Origin: Rana temporaria
Lineage: Eukaryota; Chordata; Amphibia; Anura; Ranidae
NCBI RefSeq assembly: GCF_905171775.1
Contig: NC_053501.1
Span: 14,438,589-14,502,588, forward strand
Reading direction: 5' to 3'
DNA: 64,000 nt
The notes beneath the pieces are model-generated. The model ran no database searches. It was not told the DNA's origin and saw nothing but the letters and a program-made list of their open reading frames with translations. Shown in pieces: positions 43,065 through 55,798 of the stretch. The translations under genes and the position numbers were made by a program. The first letter of the stretch is position 1; every line of letters begins with the position of its first letter.

Positions 43065-43802
43065 GGCCCGGATTCAGTAAGATTTGCGCATAAATTACGG
43101 AGGCACAGGGCAATGATTTTGCCCTGCGCCCCCGCAAATTTGCGCCGCTGCCCTCGATTCACAGAGCAGTAGCTCCGTAAATTGCGAAGGCGCGCCAGGA
43201 AAATTGCCCGGCGTAAGCGCGCGCAATTTAAATGATCCCGCATGGGGCGGGAATCATTTAAATTAGGCGCGTTCCCACGCCGATCGTAAAGCGCATGCGC
43301 CGTCGGGAAACTTTCCCGACGTGCATTGCGGCAAATGACGTCGCAAGGACGTCATTTGCTTCAAAGTGAACGTGAATGGCGTCCAGCGCCATTCACGAAT
43401 CACTTACGCAAACGACGTGAAATTCAAATTTCACGACGCGGGAACGGCGGGTATACTTTAGCATTGGCTGCCCCTACTATTAGAAGGGGCAGCCTTACGC
43501 TAAAGACGCCGTACGGAAACTCCGTAACTTGCGTACGCAGGGCCCGCGCAACATTGTGAATCGGTGTTAGTATGCAATTTGCATACTATACACTGAGCAC
43601 AATGGGAGCGCCCCCTAGCGGTCATCGCAAGAATGCAGCCTAAAATCTGCGTGGCATAAGAGCCTTATGCCACGCAGATTTTAGGCTGCAGTCGGCGTTA
43701 CGATGTTCCTGAATCAGGAGCATTCGTAACGCCGGAGCAAGTCAGCAATTGCGCTGCGTAACTATGGTTACGCAGGCGCAATTGCTCTCTGAATCCGGGC
43801 CC
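43065..43802. mobile_element. GGGCCAGATTCA-family element, copy 5
   Basis: Ends GGCCCGGATTCAG and CTGAATCCGGGCC. It contains a perfect internal palindrome AAAATCTGCGTGGCATAAG / CTTATGCCACGCAGATTTT near 43642-43684. Confidence 0.8.
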
Positions 43803-43954
43803 GTGTGTATGCTCCACCGCAGTGTTTTTCCCATGAGAAAACTGCCACGAAAAAGACCCCGGCAGGAAAAAAGAAAACATGTTCTCATTTTTCCCGCCGG
43901 GATTCCTGACGGTTTTCCTGTCGGGGAAACTGCCATGGAGCATACACATGGCCG

Positions 43955-44201
43955 CAGGGCCATCCTAATGGCATCATGGGCCCCTGGGCAAAGAAATGCT
44001 CTGGGGTCCCTACAACGATGACAGTGCAGGTAAACAGATACACAGGGGAGGCAGTCTGCCTCCTACCTACTTGATGTCTATCACTCTCAGTGCCATCATG
44101 GGGCTCAAGGACCAGCTGCTTTGGGGAAAGTGCAGGGGCCCCCCATGCAGCTGGGCCCCCTGGGCAGTGCCCATGTGTGCCCTCTCATTAAGACAGCCCT
44201 G
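43955..44201. mobile_element. hAT-like element, near-perfect 8-bp duplication
   Basis: Starts CAGGGCCATCC and ends AAGACAGCCCTG. Flanks CATGGCCG (43947-43954) and CACGGCCG (44202-44209) match at 7 of 8. Confidence 0.7.
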
Positions 44202-44274
44202 CACGGCCGTTTTTCCCAGCCAAACGCTCTCATAGCAGTTTTTCCGACGGGAAAACTGGTCATGTGTACGAGGC

Positions 44275-44763
44275 AAGAGTAAACTTTAACAACCCAACCA
44301 ATGTCATCTCAGCATCACCTTTATTTTTTTTCCAGTTAAGTAATATAAACTTTATAGAGCTGATACAAGCTTGTAAACTCTCTAAATAGATTTTTATTCT
44401 CAGTCAGAAGGATGAGCTGAACTGCCCCGGGTTCAGCTTGGCAAACTTCAGGACCGAGTTCCCACTTAGACGCTGCCATGGCTCCCAGCAGGGGTTCCGG
44501 TGAGTCCCTTTCCTCCGGTTTATGTGCGAATCCGGTCCGAATTTTTGCCTGAACTCGGACCTCAACCGGTCCAAAATGACGCAAGGGACCCTTTTCTGGT
44601 GCGAACCACGGCCGCCCTGGAGGTGAGTGAACTGCTCCATTGAGAGCCGGTTACAGTCTCCTGTCATGGGAATTGCATGTAGGGAAACAGTACCATGGTG
44701 ATGTCTGGAGCTGCGGGTATTACCCCCGATACAACCACTTGAGCAAAATCACATAGTTACTTT
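44275..44763. other. Intronic, nothing recognised
   Basis: No clear repeat ends or coding exon. A gently GC-rich segment at 44420-44640 resembles repeat sequence, but no partner was found. Confidence 0.4.
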
Positions 44764-45464
44764 GGGCCAGATTCACAAAAGAGATACGACGGCGTATCTC
44801 CTGATACGCCGTCGTATCTCTGTGATCCGCCCGTCGTAACTATGCGGCTGATTCATAGAATCAGTCACGCATAGATAGCCCTAAGATCCGACAGGTGTAA
44901 TTGACTTACACCGTCGGATCTTAGGATGCAATTCTAGGTCGGCCGCTAGGTGGCGATTCCATTGCGGTCGGCGTAGAATATGCAAATGACTAGTTATGGC
45001 GATCCACGAAGATCCGCGCGTTCGTCGCAATCTCGTACGTCGTCGGTCGTCGGTTTTTCCCGTCGCAAAGTTACACCTACCTTAACATGGCTTATCTTTA
45101 GATCAGCCATGTTAAAGTATGGGCGTCGTTCCCGCGTCGAATTCCGATTTTTTTTTTTGCGTAAGACGTCTGGGAATACGAAACGCCGGTACGCACGTCG
45201 CAGTTCAAAAAAAACGTCGGGGCGCCGTAATTGCGCGCAAAGCACGTCGGGAAATTTGAACACGGAGCATGCGCAGAACGTTCGGCCGCCCGCCCCATTT
45301 GAATTAGGCGGGCTTGCGCCGAGCGGAATTACGTTACATCACCGCAAGTTTACAGGTAAGAGCTTTGTGAATCAGGCACTTACGCTGTAAACCTGCGGCG
45401 GTGTAACGTAAATGGGATACGTTACGCCGCCGGTGCGCAACGTATTTGTCTGTGAATCTGGCCC
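44764..45464. mobile_element. GGGCCAGATTCA-family element, copy 6
   Basis: Ends GGGCCAGATTCAC and GTGAATCTGGCCC. The left end continues with a perfect GATACGACGGCGTATC palindrome. Confidence 0.85.
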
Positions 45465-45803
45465 TTGGTTATTCAGGTTGACAAAAAGACACAAGTCCAT
45501 CTAGTTCAACCATAAAAAGAAATAAAAAATATCGTACAATCCCATATACCCAATTCTATACCCACAGTTGATCCAGAGAAAGTAAAAAAAAAACAGCATA
45601 ATCCAATTTGCTACAGCAGGGGAAAAAATTCCTTCTTGATCCCCCGAGAGGCAATCGGATTTTCCTCGGATCAACTTTACCTATAAATGTCAGTACTCCG
45701 TTACATTATGTACATTTGGGAAAGTATCCAGAGACCTTTCTTAAAGCAATCTACTGAGCTGGCCAGAACCACCACTGTCCCAATTTAGGCACTTATACAC
45801 ACT
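45465..45803. other. Interspersed repeat fragment
   Basis: ATTCAGGTTGACAAAAAGACACAAGTCCATC and CAATCCCATATACCCAATTCTATACC have the look of a dispersed non-LTR-type repeat tail. Class uncertain and no coding capacity. Confidence 0.4.
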
Positions 45804-46206
45804 GGGCCAGATTCTCATAGATCCGGCGTATCTCTGCGGCGGCGTAGCGTATGTCATTTACGTTACGCCGCCGCGGCGTATCGTAAATCACCCGGCGCAA
45901 GCCCGCCTAATTCAAATTAGCCGGGTAGGGGGCGTGGAGCATTTAAATTAAGCGCGTTCCCGAACGTACTGCGCATGCGCCGTCCGGAAAATATCCCAGG
46001 GTGCATTGCTCCAAATGACGTCGCAAAGACGTCATTGGTTTAGACGTGAACGTAAATGGCGTCCAGCCCCATTCACGGACGACTTACGCAAATAACGTAA
46101 TTTTTTTAATTTCGGCGCGGGAACGACGGCCATACTTAACATTGGTTGCCCCTCATATAGCAGGGGCAACTTTACGCCGCGCAAACCTAACGTAAACGTC
46201 GTAACT
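45804..46206. mobile_element. GGGCCAGATTCA-family element, copy 7, truncated
   Basis: The left end GGGCCAGATTC is present, but the right end is replaced by the next repeat near 46207. Confidence 0.7.
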
Positions 46207-46830
46207 TCACTGCGTCGACCGCAAAGCTTCACTTCCTGATTCCCTTACCGAAGATGGTGGCGGCAGCATCTGAGAGCCGAGCGAAAGATCGGCTTTGGGT
46301 GTCGACATCGTGGGCGCGCTGGACAGGTAAGTGTCCACATTTTAAAAGTCAGCAGCTGCAGTATTTGTAGCTGCTGACTTAAAAAAAAAAATCTAATTCG
46401 GCGGAACTCCGCTTTAAAGCTTCCTATACATTAAGGTGAAAACATTTCTGACACTGATCATCCCCCCAGCTCCCCCGTTTTACTCACCCTCCATCCCTCG
46501 GCGGAGACGCACTCTTCCCCTCTGCCCAGGGTTCCCGGCTCTTGATTGGATAGATTGATAACAGCGCAGCCATTGGCTGCTGTCAATAAAATCCAATGAC
46601 GCGGGCTGTGTCAATAGACGCAAATGCTGGACTCGGGAGCGCGCTCGCAAGGTAACCCCCCGGGAGAGTGCTTCTCCAAGGGGTTTTACCAATGTGGGGA
46701 GGAGCCGCAGTAGCTGCCGGGGTACCCCAGACGATGAGGATCTGGGCCACACTGTGCAAAACAAACTGCACAGCAAAGGTAATTATGACATATTTGTAAA
46801 AAAAAAACGAGGGTTTGCAAGCCCTTTAGC
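46207..46830. repeat. Two TTAA-type MITE pieces
   Basis: 46219-46417 ends CGGCGGAACTCCGCTTTAA (related to the 23972 family). 46418-46830 matches 22060-22500 (GGCGGAGACGCAC, GCTCTTGATTGGATAG, CAAGGTAACCCCCCGGGAGA). Confidence 0.6.
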
Positions 46831-46860
46831 TTTGGAAAAAAAAAACTAATAACACACTGT

Positions 46861-47529
46861 GGGCCAGATTCAGGTACAAATGCGGCGGCGTAACGTATCC
46901 CCTTTACGTTACACCGCCGCAAGTTTTCAGTACAAGTGCCTGATTCACCAAGCACTTGCGTGTAAACTTACAGCGGTGTAACGTAAAGCCGTCTGGCGCA
47001 AGCCCGCCTAATTCAAATGGGGCGGGCACCATTTAAATTAGGCGCGTTCCTGCGCCGAACGCTCTGCGCATGCTCCGTGTGAAAATTTCCCGACGTGCTT
47101 TGCGCGAAATTACGGCGCCCCGACGTTTCTTTTGAACCGCGTCGTGCGTTTCAAACGCGGGAACGACGGCCATATTTTAACATGGCTGTTCTAAAGTTAA
47201 GCCATGAAAAAGCAGGCCTAAGTTTGCGACGGGAAAAACCGACTAGCGACAACGTAAGAGATTGCGACAAACGCGCCTATCTTCGTGGATCGCCGTAATC
47301 AGCTAATTTGCATACCCGACGCTGGAAAACGACGCAAACTCCACCCAGCGGCCGCCAGAAAATTACACCTAGGATCCGAAGGCGTACGAAGCCGTACGCC
47401 TGTCGGATCTTAGCCAAAAGCCGTTGTATCTTTTTTGTGAATTACAAATAAAGATACGACGCGGCAAATTTGAAAATTCGCCGGAGTATCAGTAGATACT
47501 CCGGCGTATTTCCTCTGTGAATCTGGCCC
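46861..47529. mobile_element. GGGCCAGATTCA-family element, copy 8
   Basis: Ends GGGCCAGATTCAG and GTGAATCTGGCCC; 669 bp. Contains GGGAACGACGGCCATA shared with copies 3, 6 and 7. Confidence 0.85.
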
Positions 47530-48100
47530 TTTATTTTATCTCTTTAATTATATAACATCTCATAACTGATATATTTTATTTTTTCTATTTTTTTTTTTTT
47601 TTTTTACTTTTTTAAAATTATCATCGTGTGGCAGGCCACAAATCTTGAGGGTTTGTGTGGATAACTATTTTATTATAATAATGATTGATAACCTGGACGT
47701 GTCCTGCTTGGATTTAAATTAAGACGTTTTTTGTTTTTTTTATTTGCCTATAAGGTATTGTCTCTGGCCTGATCAAATACAGCTCATGCCCATACAAACT
47801 CAGCGTAGCGTTTCTGGGCCTCCAGCCAATAACTACAGTAGCTTAACATGTGATGTGTTCCATTACAGGACGTTAGTTGATGTTAATTATTTCAGGCTAG
47901 AAAGAAGGATATTTGCTTTACAAATAATTATAATCAGGTGTAACCAGTAAACATTTGGCTTCATCCCATTGCAGTAACAGTGAAGCTAACACTTTACATG
48001 CTTTCCAATTTTGTGCCGCGCCCAACCTTCTAATTTTTATTAATTAAGATATTGCAATCAGTAATGTCCCCTGTCCTGTAATTTCTAAGATCTTGTAATA
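47530..48100. other. Intronic, AT-rich with part of an LTR family in reverse
   Basis: ATCAGTAATGTCCCCTGTCCTGTAATT near 48056-48083 is the reverse complement of part of the LTR at 60136. The rest is unassigned. Confidence 0.45.
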
Positions 48101-48687
48101 TGAGCTAAGTGCTATTCTATTGACCAGTAGGGTCAGAATAAACCGACTCTTTTAATGCTTAGCCCAGGCTATTGAGTTGTTAAATGAGGCTGGCTTTTGA
48201 AAGGCCTTTCATTGTGTGATAACACTGTTTAAAGCCTATTGATGCTCAGGTGTGAATACCTTTCTGTCGGAAACAGACCGTCTGTCTAAAGATATGGATT
48301 GAGGGGAAATCATTGTGTGATGGTGTTTTGTTTGAATTCTGTTAATGAAGGAATGTGACTTCTCAGGTGGAGTGATTAGGTCATGTTAATTATAGACCGG
48401 CGCCGAAATGTCTGGAATGTTTAGTAATTAGCCATCTGAAGGTGTATTGAAGCCCCCCCAGGGTGTGATGTGTGGGTGGAGAGTTTGATTGTTCCTTACA
48501 TGCCTTGAAAACTGTATATAAACTTGAGAGCTAACCATTAAAGATGTCTTTCATTTGAAACCAGAACCCAGAGCTGTGTGTCTCGGTTATTCTGGGAAAT
48601 GGGATGTCTGATGTCTGTTGGATGGTTGGAGTGTCAGATAAGCTGTCGTGGGTTGATGAAAGGTCGTAGACGGTGTTGACCGTTACA
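48100..48687 (+). mobile_element. LTR fragment, same family as 19721 and 60136
   Basis: Contains CGTCTGTCTAAAGATATGG, GTGATGGTGTTTTGTTTG, CTGTATATAAACTTGAG (TATA box) and CATTAAAG, and ends CCGTTACA at 48687. The left boundary was not resolved and no target duplication was found. Confidence 0.75.
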
Positions 48688-49200
48688 ATATGTTTAGCAC
48701 TACCCCCGAAGGAGCTGCTGGTTTGTTTCGGGTGGCATGTTACCTCGTGTTTCTCTGATGTCTAGGGGTGTTTGGTGAAACGTGGTCCCGAAGCCAGTAT
48801 CCTTGCGTTGCACGCGCAACCCCGGCCCGGAAGGCCATTCGCCAGGGCGGCGTGAAGTGGCTACCCTAAAGGTGGGCGCCACACGAGGAGAGACCCAGGA
48901 AGATGGCGTCTCTGCCTCATAAATACTCCTTTCCAGCATGCACAGCGAGGCCAAACCCTCCTGATAGGCTGCTGGGCAAGAGCACCCAATCCTTTACTCC
49001 AATGCTGCCACCTGCCGACCTGGGGTGAGATCAGCACCCCAGAAACAACAGAATGGACCCACAGCACAGCCAAAGCTGAGACAGAGACCCAAATTTGAAC
49101 AAATCAACATGGTCAGAGTTGACTAACTCTCTGACCCCCCTCTAAATTTAACATAGCACCAGTACTGGAAAGTAACCAGGCGCTACACATGCAAATACAC
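48688..49200. repeat. Interspersed repeat shared with 3179-3475 and 40590
   Basis: GGCATGTTACCTCGTG matches 40630. GCATGCACAGCGAGGCC through AGTAACCAGGCGCTACA matches 3218-3470. Confidence 0.6.
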
Positions 49201-49403
49201 ATATGCTCGCTGCCCTATGGTTTGGAAGTGCCATTGCTACTTTGCACATTCCCTTGCGGCATCGTCTTTTGTTAATTGATAAAAATAAATTATCAACACT
49301 TCTATTTCTGAAAGCTTTCTTGGTCTACAGCATTTTTCATACCTGCCTTAAACTTTTGCACAGCACTGTATATATAAATTATAGTGTTTTGTTTGTTTTT
49401 CAG

Positions 49404-49846
49404 GAAGGTTCAGTGCAACCAAAATCCAGGAAGAAGAAAGATGAAAGCCTTGCTCTTTCTGTGTGTGAGCGCAGCCCTCGTCCATGTGGCCATCTTATAT
49501 GATGGTTACCTTAAACTGAAAGTTAACAATCATTACCCACCTCTGAATCCCCAAGACTATATGTATATGATTGTAGCTTTCAAGACAGAAGCCCTGGATG
49601 GCCTGTATGATGCTCTTGAAGATCCCGACAGCAGTGTGAGCCCCACCAAAGATATAACCATATTCACCGACAACAAATGGCATCCTCAAAACCCCAAACT
49701 TAAAACATTGTCCAAAGATTTTTCCTCCCCCGAGGCGGCCATGAGCAGTGTGAACGCCTTCGTGAAAGAAAACACCAGTGGAAAAATTGCCAATTTAGTG
49801 GGGAATCTTAATGACTACACAGTGACAGCTATTGTCAATACCAACA
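49404..49846 (+). CDS. Serpin gene 3 start exon
   Basis: The strong acceptor TTTGTTTTTCAG at 49403 is followed by a 37-nt leader and ATG at 49441. The ATG at 49384 lies before the acceptor and is intronic. 135 codons plus one base end at ACA|GTAAGT, the same phase as the gene 2 exon but 75 codons shorter. Confidence 0.85.
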
Positions 49847-52800
49847 GTAAGTCTGGAGGGCAGTGCCAGTTTTATATGTTCTAGGTGTAAGCCATTCGTA
49901 TTTTTATGATTGTTTTTGAATGTCAGCTCCACACAAAGCTGGTATTCCAAATTCAACTATGAGTTAGTAAATGGAATACCATCCAACGGTGAGATTTCCT
50001 TATTCTGCCTTGTCCCACAAGGCCGTAATGGTCTAACCCAGGGGTCTCCAAACTTTCTAAGCAAAAGGGACAGTTTACTGTCCCTCAGACTTTAGAGGGG
50101 CTGGACTGTGGCCATTGGTAGCCTTGGGCTTGGTGATCAGTGGGAGTAAAAAATATAATACATATGACCTGTGGTCAATAGGAGGAGAATAGTGCCCCAT
50201 CATTGATATTAGTGGGAGGAATAGTGTCCCATTATTGGTGTCAGTAAAAAGAATAGTGTCCCATTATTGGTATTAGTGGGAGGAATAGTGTCCTATCATT
50301 GGTTTCAGTGGAAGGAATACTGTCCTATCATTTGTAAAAGTGGGAGGAATAATGTTCCATCATTGGTCCCGGTGGGATGATCAATGCCCAAATGCTGGTG
50401 TCAGTGGAAGGAATGGTGACCCATCATTAGTGTTAGTAGGAGAAATAGTTTCCTATCATTTGTGTCAGTGGCAAGAATAATGTTCCATCATTGGTATCAG
50501 TGGGAACAATAGTGCCCCTATTAATGGTGTCAGTGGCAGGAATAATGTTCCATAATTGGGATCAGTAGGAGGAATAGGAGGCCATTATTGGTGTCAGTGG
50601 AAGAATACTGTCCCATCATTGGTGTCAGTTTGAGGAATAGTGCCCCATCATTGGTGTCAGTTTGAGGAATAGTGCCCCATCGTTCCTTCCTATCCCTCCA
50701 TCTCTATCTCGCTCTTCTTTCGAGATGCACAGTATTCGTCTGTTTTCTCCCATTTCTCAGGATTGCAGCAATTTATCGGCCTCCTGATTGCACTTTCTTG
50801 ATGACTTTGCTGCCTGGCTACCCTACTCTCTCTCCTCTGAAATACCCACTATCATTCTTGGTGACTTCAACATTCCTGTCAATGTTAACAGCCCAACTAC
50901 AGCTCAAATTCTCAACTCATCTTTTAACCTAACCCAATGGACACATACTTCCACTCACTCCAATGGTAATACCTTTGACCTTGTATTCTCCCATCTCTGC
51001 AATCCTGGCAACCTCACCAACACCCCCTTTCCTCTCTCTAATCACAAACTCATCAGTTTCACTGTATCCTTGCCTCCGACAACCCATCCCTCCAAGCAGC
51101 AAACAATTACTTGTAGGAACCTTTGCCACTTTAACCCTTCTCTCCTCTATTCTGCTACTGACCACCTATATGACATAATCTTTCCCCTGTCCTGACCTGG
51201 TCACCTCTGTCTACAACAGTTCCCTCTCATCATCGCTAAATGCACTTTCTCCTCTAAACACACACAGAACCAGGCCCGACCATTACAACCCTGGCAAACT
51301 GACAACACTAGAAATCTCAAGAACGACTGTGGCGTAAAACCAAATACCTGCAAGACTTCACACTATATAAATCTGCCCTTCTAAAATACAATTCCTGCCT
51401 CCATGCTGCCAAACAAGCCTACTTTGCCTCTCCTATTAATACCTTGTCATCCATTCACCTTCGGCTCTTCTCAACCTTTAACTTTCTGCTTCGTCCCCCC
51501 ACTATCTCTATTGATGCAATTCGTGAGGACACCTCCACTGTACGTACATCTTCCCCACCCAACATACCTTGCCTAACAGCACATTCAACATTCAAAAAAA
51601 TTTTCAGATGCCTACCCAACCAATTGTCCCTTGGATCCTGTTCCATCACAACTACTACGGTCACCCTCTTCTTCTATCCTATGCTCCCTCACTCACATCT
51701 TCAATCTCTTCCTCTTTAGTGGAACCTTCCCCACCCCTCTAAAACATGCGCAGATCACTTGCATACTTAAAAAGCCCTCACTGGACCCCACCAACCTGAA
51801 CAACTTATGACCCATCTCATTGCTCCCATTAACCTCTAAACTTCTAGAATGCTTAGTCTATAACCGTCTTAGCTGCTACCTCAGTGAAAATAACCTTCTT
51901 AACCACTTACAGTCTGGCTTTCGCTCGCAGCACTCCACGAAAACTGCCTTACTAAAACTCACTAACGATTTACTAACTGTTAAAACCAACAGCCAGTACT
52001 CCATACTCCTATTACTTGACCTCTTTGCGGACTTTCATACTGTTGACCACCCACTCCTTCTCAATAAACTCCATTCCCTTGGCCTCCAAGATTCTGCTCT
52101 ATCTTTGTTCACTGTGCTCCTTCAGTGTTACCTACAACTGTCTCCATTGTCCCTTTCTGTGGGGGTCCCCCAAGGCTCTGTTCTTGAACCCCTTCTCTTC
52201 TATATCTACACCTCCTCCCTTGGTCACTTGATAACCGCCCACGGCTTCCAATAGCACTTATACGCCGATGACATCCAAATTTAACTGTCTACTCCTCACC
52301 TCACTTCTTCAGTCTCCTTTCGCATTACTAACGTACTAACTGACATATCAGCATGGATGTCGCACCACTTCCTTAACCACTTAAGACCCGGACCAATATG
52401 CAGGTAAAGGACCAGGCCCCTTTTTGCGATCCGGCACTGCGTCGCTTTAACTGACAATTGCGCGGTCGTGCGACGTGGCTCCCAAACAAAATTGGCTTCT
52501 TTTTTTTTCCACAAATAGAGCTTTCTTTTGGTGGTATTTGATCACCTCTGCGGTTTTTATTTTTTGCGCTATAAACAAAAATAAAGTGACAATTTTGAAA
52601 AAAAATTCTATATTTTTTCCTTTTTGCTATAATAAATATCCCCAAAAAATATATAAAAAAAACTTTTTTTTCCTCAGTTTAGGCCGATACGTATTCTTCT
52701 ACCTATTTCTGGTAAAAAAAAATCGCAATAAGCGTTTGTCAATTGGTTTGTGCAAAATTTATAGCGTTTAGAAAATAGGGGATAGTTTTATTGCATTTTT

Positions 52801-55730
52801 ATTAATAATTTATTTTTTACTACTAATGGTGGCGATCAGCAATTTTTTTCACGACTGCGACATTATGGCGGACACATCTGACAATTTTGACACATTTTTG
52901 GGACCATTGTCATTTTCACAGCAAAAAGTGCTATAAAAATGCATTGTTTACTGTGAAAATTACAAGTGCAGTTTGAGAGTTAACCACTAGGGGGCGCTGA
53001 AGGGGTTAAGTGTGACCTCATATGTGTTTCTAACTGTAGGGGGGCGGGGCTGGACGTGTGACGTCATTGATCGTCTTTCCCTATATCAGGGAACAGACGA
53101 TCAATGACAGTGCCACTGTGAAGAACGGGGAAGGTGTGTTTACACTCACCTCTCCCCGTTCTTCAGCTCCTGTGACTGATCACGGGACTCCGGCGACGAT
53201 CGGGTCCGTGGGTCCCGCGGTCACGGAGCTTCAGACCGGGTCACGGGCACGCACCTGCAATCACGGCTGGGCATTTAACAATCACGTACAGGTACGTGAT
53301 TGTGCCCAGCTGTGCCATTCTGCCGATGTATATCGGCATTAGGCGGTCCTTAAGTGGTTAAATTAAATCTCTCTAAAACTAAGCTATTAATATTCCCCCC
53401 TGCCCCGTGCCCCACTCCATGATTTTTCCATCAAAATCAACAATGCAACCATCAGTCAGGGTACTAGGTGTAATCCTAGACCCTGACTTGTCATTTCAGC
53501 CTCAAGTCCAATCGTTGTCAAAAATTTGTAGACTTCACCTTCACTTTTAACAAATAAAACAACCAAGCTTCTCATTCGCTCCCTTGTTATCTCTAGCCTT
53601 GACTATTGCAACTCCCTTCTCTCATTGGCCTTCCTCTCCATAGACTTTCCCCTCTTCAGTCTATCATGATACTGCTGCCGGACTTATCCACCTTACCAAC
53701 CACAAATTCACCCAGCAAATGAAATTCAAAATACTAACCACAACATACAAAGCCATTCACAACTTTGCCCAGAGTTACATCACCAATCTTGTCTCCAAAT
53801 ATCACCCAACTAGTCCTCTCCGCTCTTCTCAAAACCTGCTACTCTCAAACTCCCTTGTCTCCTCCTCCCATGCTCATCTCCAGGATTTCTCCAGAGCCTC
53901 TCCCATCCTCTGAAACTCGCTACCTCAATCTGTACAGCTATCTCCTACTCCTGCTAACTTCAGGCAATCCCTGAAAACTCATCTCTTCAGGGAAGCCTAT
54001 CATGTCTCCAACTAAGCTTTTACCGCTACCATCAGCTCATTCCCCACAGTTACAACCTTTAGTACCACCTGCCCCACCCTATTAGATTGTAAGATCTTCT
54101 GAGTAGGGCCCTCTTGTATTTTATTATATTATAACTGTATTGTCTCTTTTTTGTAATGTAAAGCACTAATAATATTAATAATTTGTCAGTGGGAGGAATG
54201 GTGCCCCAAGGGCCGGCTAAAGACAAGTAAAGGGCCATATTTGGAGTGCTAGACTCCAAGATTATTTGAGATTCTCAATAAATCAAAAGGTTGTCAACAT
54301 ATGGCAGCTCTCTAATGCCCTGGAGGAATCCAAAGGTTCTTGGGAAAATCGCCAAGTCTTGGAAGGTTACATAGGATATAATTTGTATTTGTTACAATAA
54401 AAAAGTATGAAGAGAGGAAAAAAAAATGGAGTAATGATAGAAAAAGAAAATGAAGGAGAAAGGGAAGAAGGGGGTGGAAAAAGAAGGTGGGAAAGAATGA
54501 ACGAAGGAAGAAAAGAAGAAGCAAGCGAGGAAGGAAGTCAGGGAGCAAGGAAGGAAGAAAGAATATAGTACTAGTATATAAGACAGTGTATAATATTTGC
54601 AGTACTTTATTCATTAATATGTGTTCATTTAATTAACCTCCTCCCTACAGACGCCTTGAAAGTGCCATCTGCAGGTGGAAGTGGCTGGACAAAACAATTG
54701 GATGGACAGTACAAGATGGTGGAAAATAAAGCCCTGGGGGTCAAGGTCATTGAATTACCATACAGTCCCTATTTATCCATTCTTCTCGCTATACCTTCTC
54801 CAGGAAAAGAAGAAGAAGTGGGCAAGAGCCTCACCTCACCAACCATCGAGGCTCTGAGGAAGTCTATGACTCTCCAGTAAGCCACATATTTAAATTATTA
54901 TTAAGCAATCAAAATGACAACCCTCTGCAAGCAGACAGACAAGTCTGTGATCTGATGATTGAAGTTATATTAAGAGTGAATCTGCCGAATTTACAAAAGA
55001 AAAATCTGGCGCCACTTTCAAATTGGTGCATCTTTGCTTGCCAAGCCTAATCCTGGTTTGCGAGATAGGCATGTCAAATATTGTCCAAACTAAGCAAGAT
55101 AGCATTAAATCAACCTGAGCATTTCAGATACACACCACTCCAAGGCATGCAGGGAATAAACAGACTGAATATTTTGCTAGGGGAAAATATGGAAATTTTA
55201 AAGGTGACCACTGCTTTGACCCTATGTATAAAAAAAGTAACGCTGTAAGTTCACCCAAAGCCCTACACCCACTCTCACAGCTGTTTATCTGATTCTCTTC
55301 CTACTTTTCTAATCATGTGGTTGAAAAAAAAACATATTTAAATCCAAGCGTCTGGCGCCCTGCATGGAGATTAGGGGCCGGGCGCATGGATTGGGGGGGC
55401 AGTGCCCCTAATGATCAGGCTGCCACTGCTCTTGTCTCACGGCAAGAAGGGTCAAATATCACTTGGATGGTCACCCATAAAAAATCAAGGCCCGAATTGA
55501 CAATTTATAAAAGATACATCGATGACATGTATGGAAAGGTACGGGGAAGGACTCGGAGAAGTTTTTAAAGGAAATCAAGATCAATGCATATGGTAATATC
55601 TTCTCAAGTGGTTGGGACCATAATCAAATCAACTTTTTGTAAGCGCTGTTTACACATAGAGCACTACTCTTGTGGTTATAAGTGTGATCATTACACAACC
55701 ACAACAGGTTTGAGACAGCAGCTGCATCAC

Positions 55731-55798
<68 letters not shown>

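Larger units (their letters stand above)
42935..44274. mobile_element. GGCCCCGTAC-type MITE with two nested insertions
   Basis: Ends GCCCCGTACACACAATCGG and GTGTACGAGGC resemble the Harbinger-like MITEs at 6391 and 29503. The halves pair through GGAAAACTG and GGCAGGAAAAATGCCACGA. Elements at 43065-43802 and 43955-44201 are inserted in it. Confidence 0.7.
41448..49403. other. Probable first intron of serpin gene 3
   Basis: About 8 kb packed with a 32-bp array, nested MITEs, four elements of the GGGCCAGATTCA family and an LTR. No further exon recognised. GTTAATTATTTCA near 47884 resembles an HNF1 half-site pair but is a weak match. Confidence 0.5.
49847..54650. other. Intron 2 of serpin gene 3
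   Basis: Mostly a hAT-like fragment with GTGGGAGGAATAGT units (from about 50039), a LINE inserted in it and a TTAA element inside the LINE. A purine-rich (GGAAGAAA) stretch at 54410-54565 precedes the next exon. Confidence 0.8.

Noticed and set aside
47884..47896. HNF1 site GTTAATTATTTCA as a gene 3 promoter element
   Set aside because: Only part of the 13-base consensus matches, and no TATA box or first-exon donor follows nearby. The island at 41160-41447 is better supported.
49384..49440. Upstream in-frame ATG for serpin gene 3
   Set aside because: It lies before the TTTTTCAG acceptor at 49403, and its first residues (MFCLFFRK..) are not a better signal peptide than MKALLFLCVSAALVHVA.
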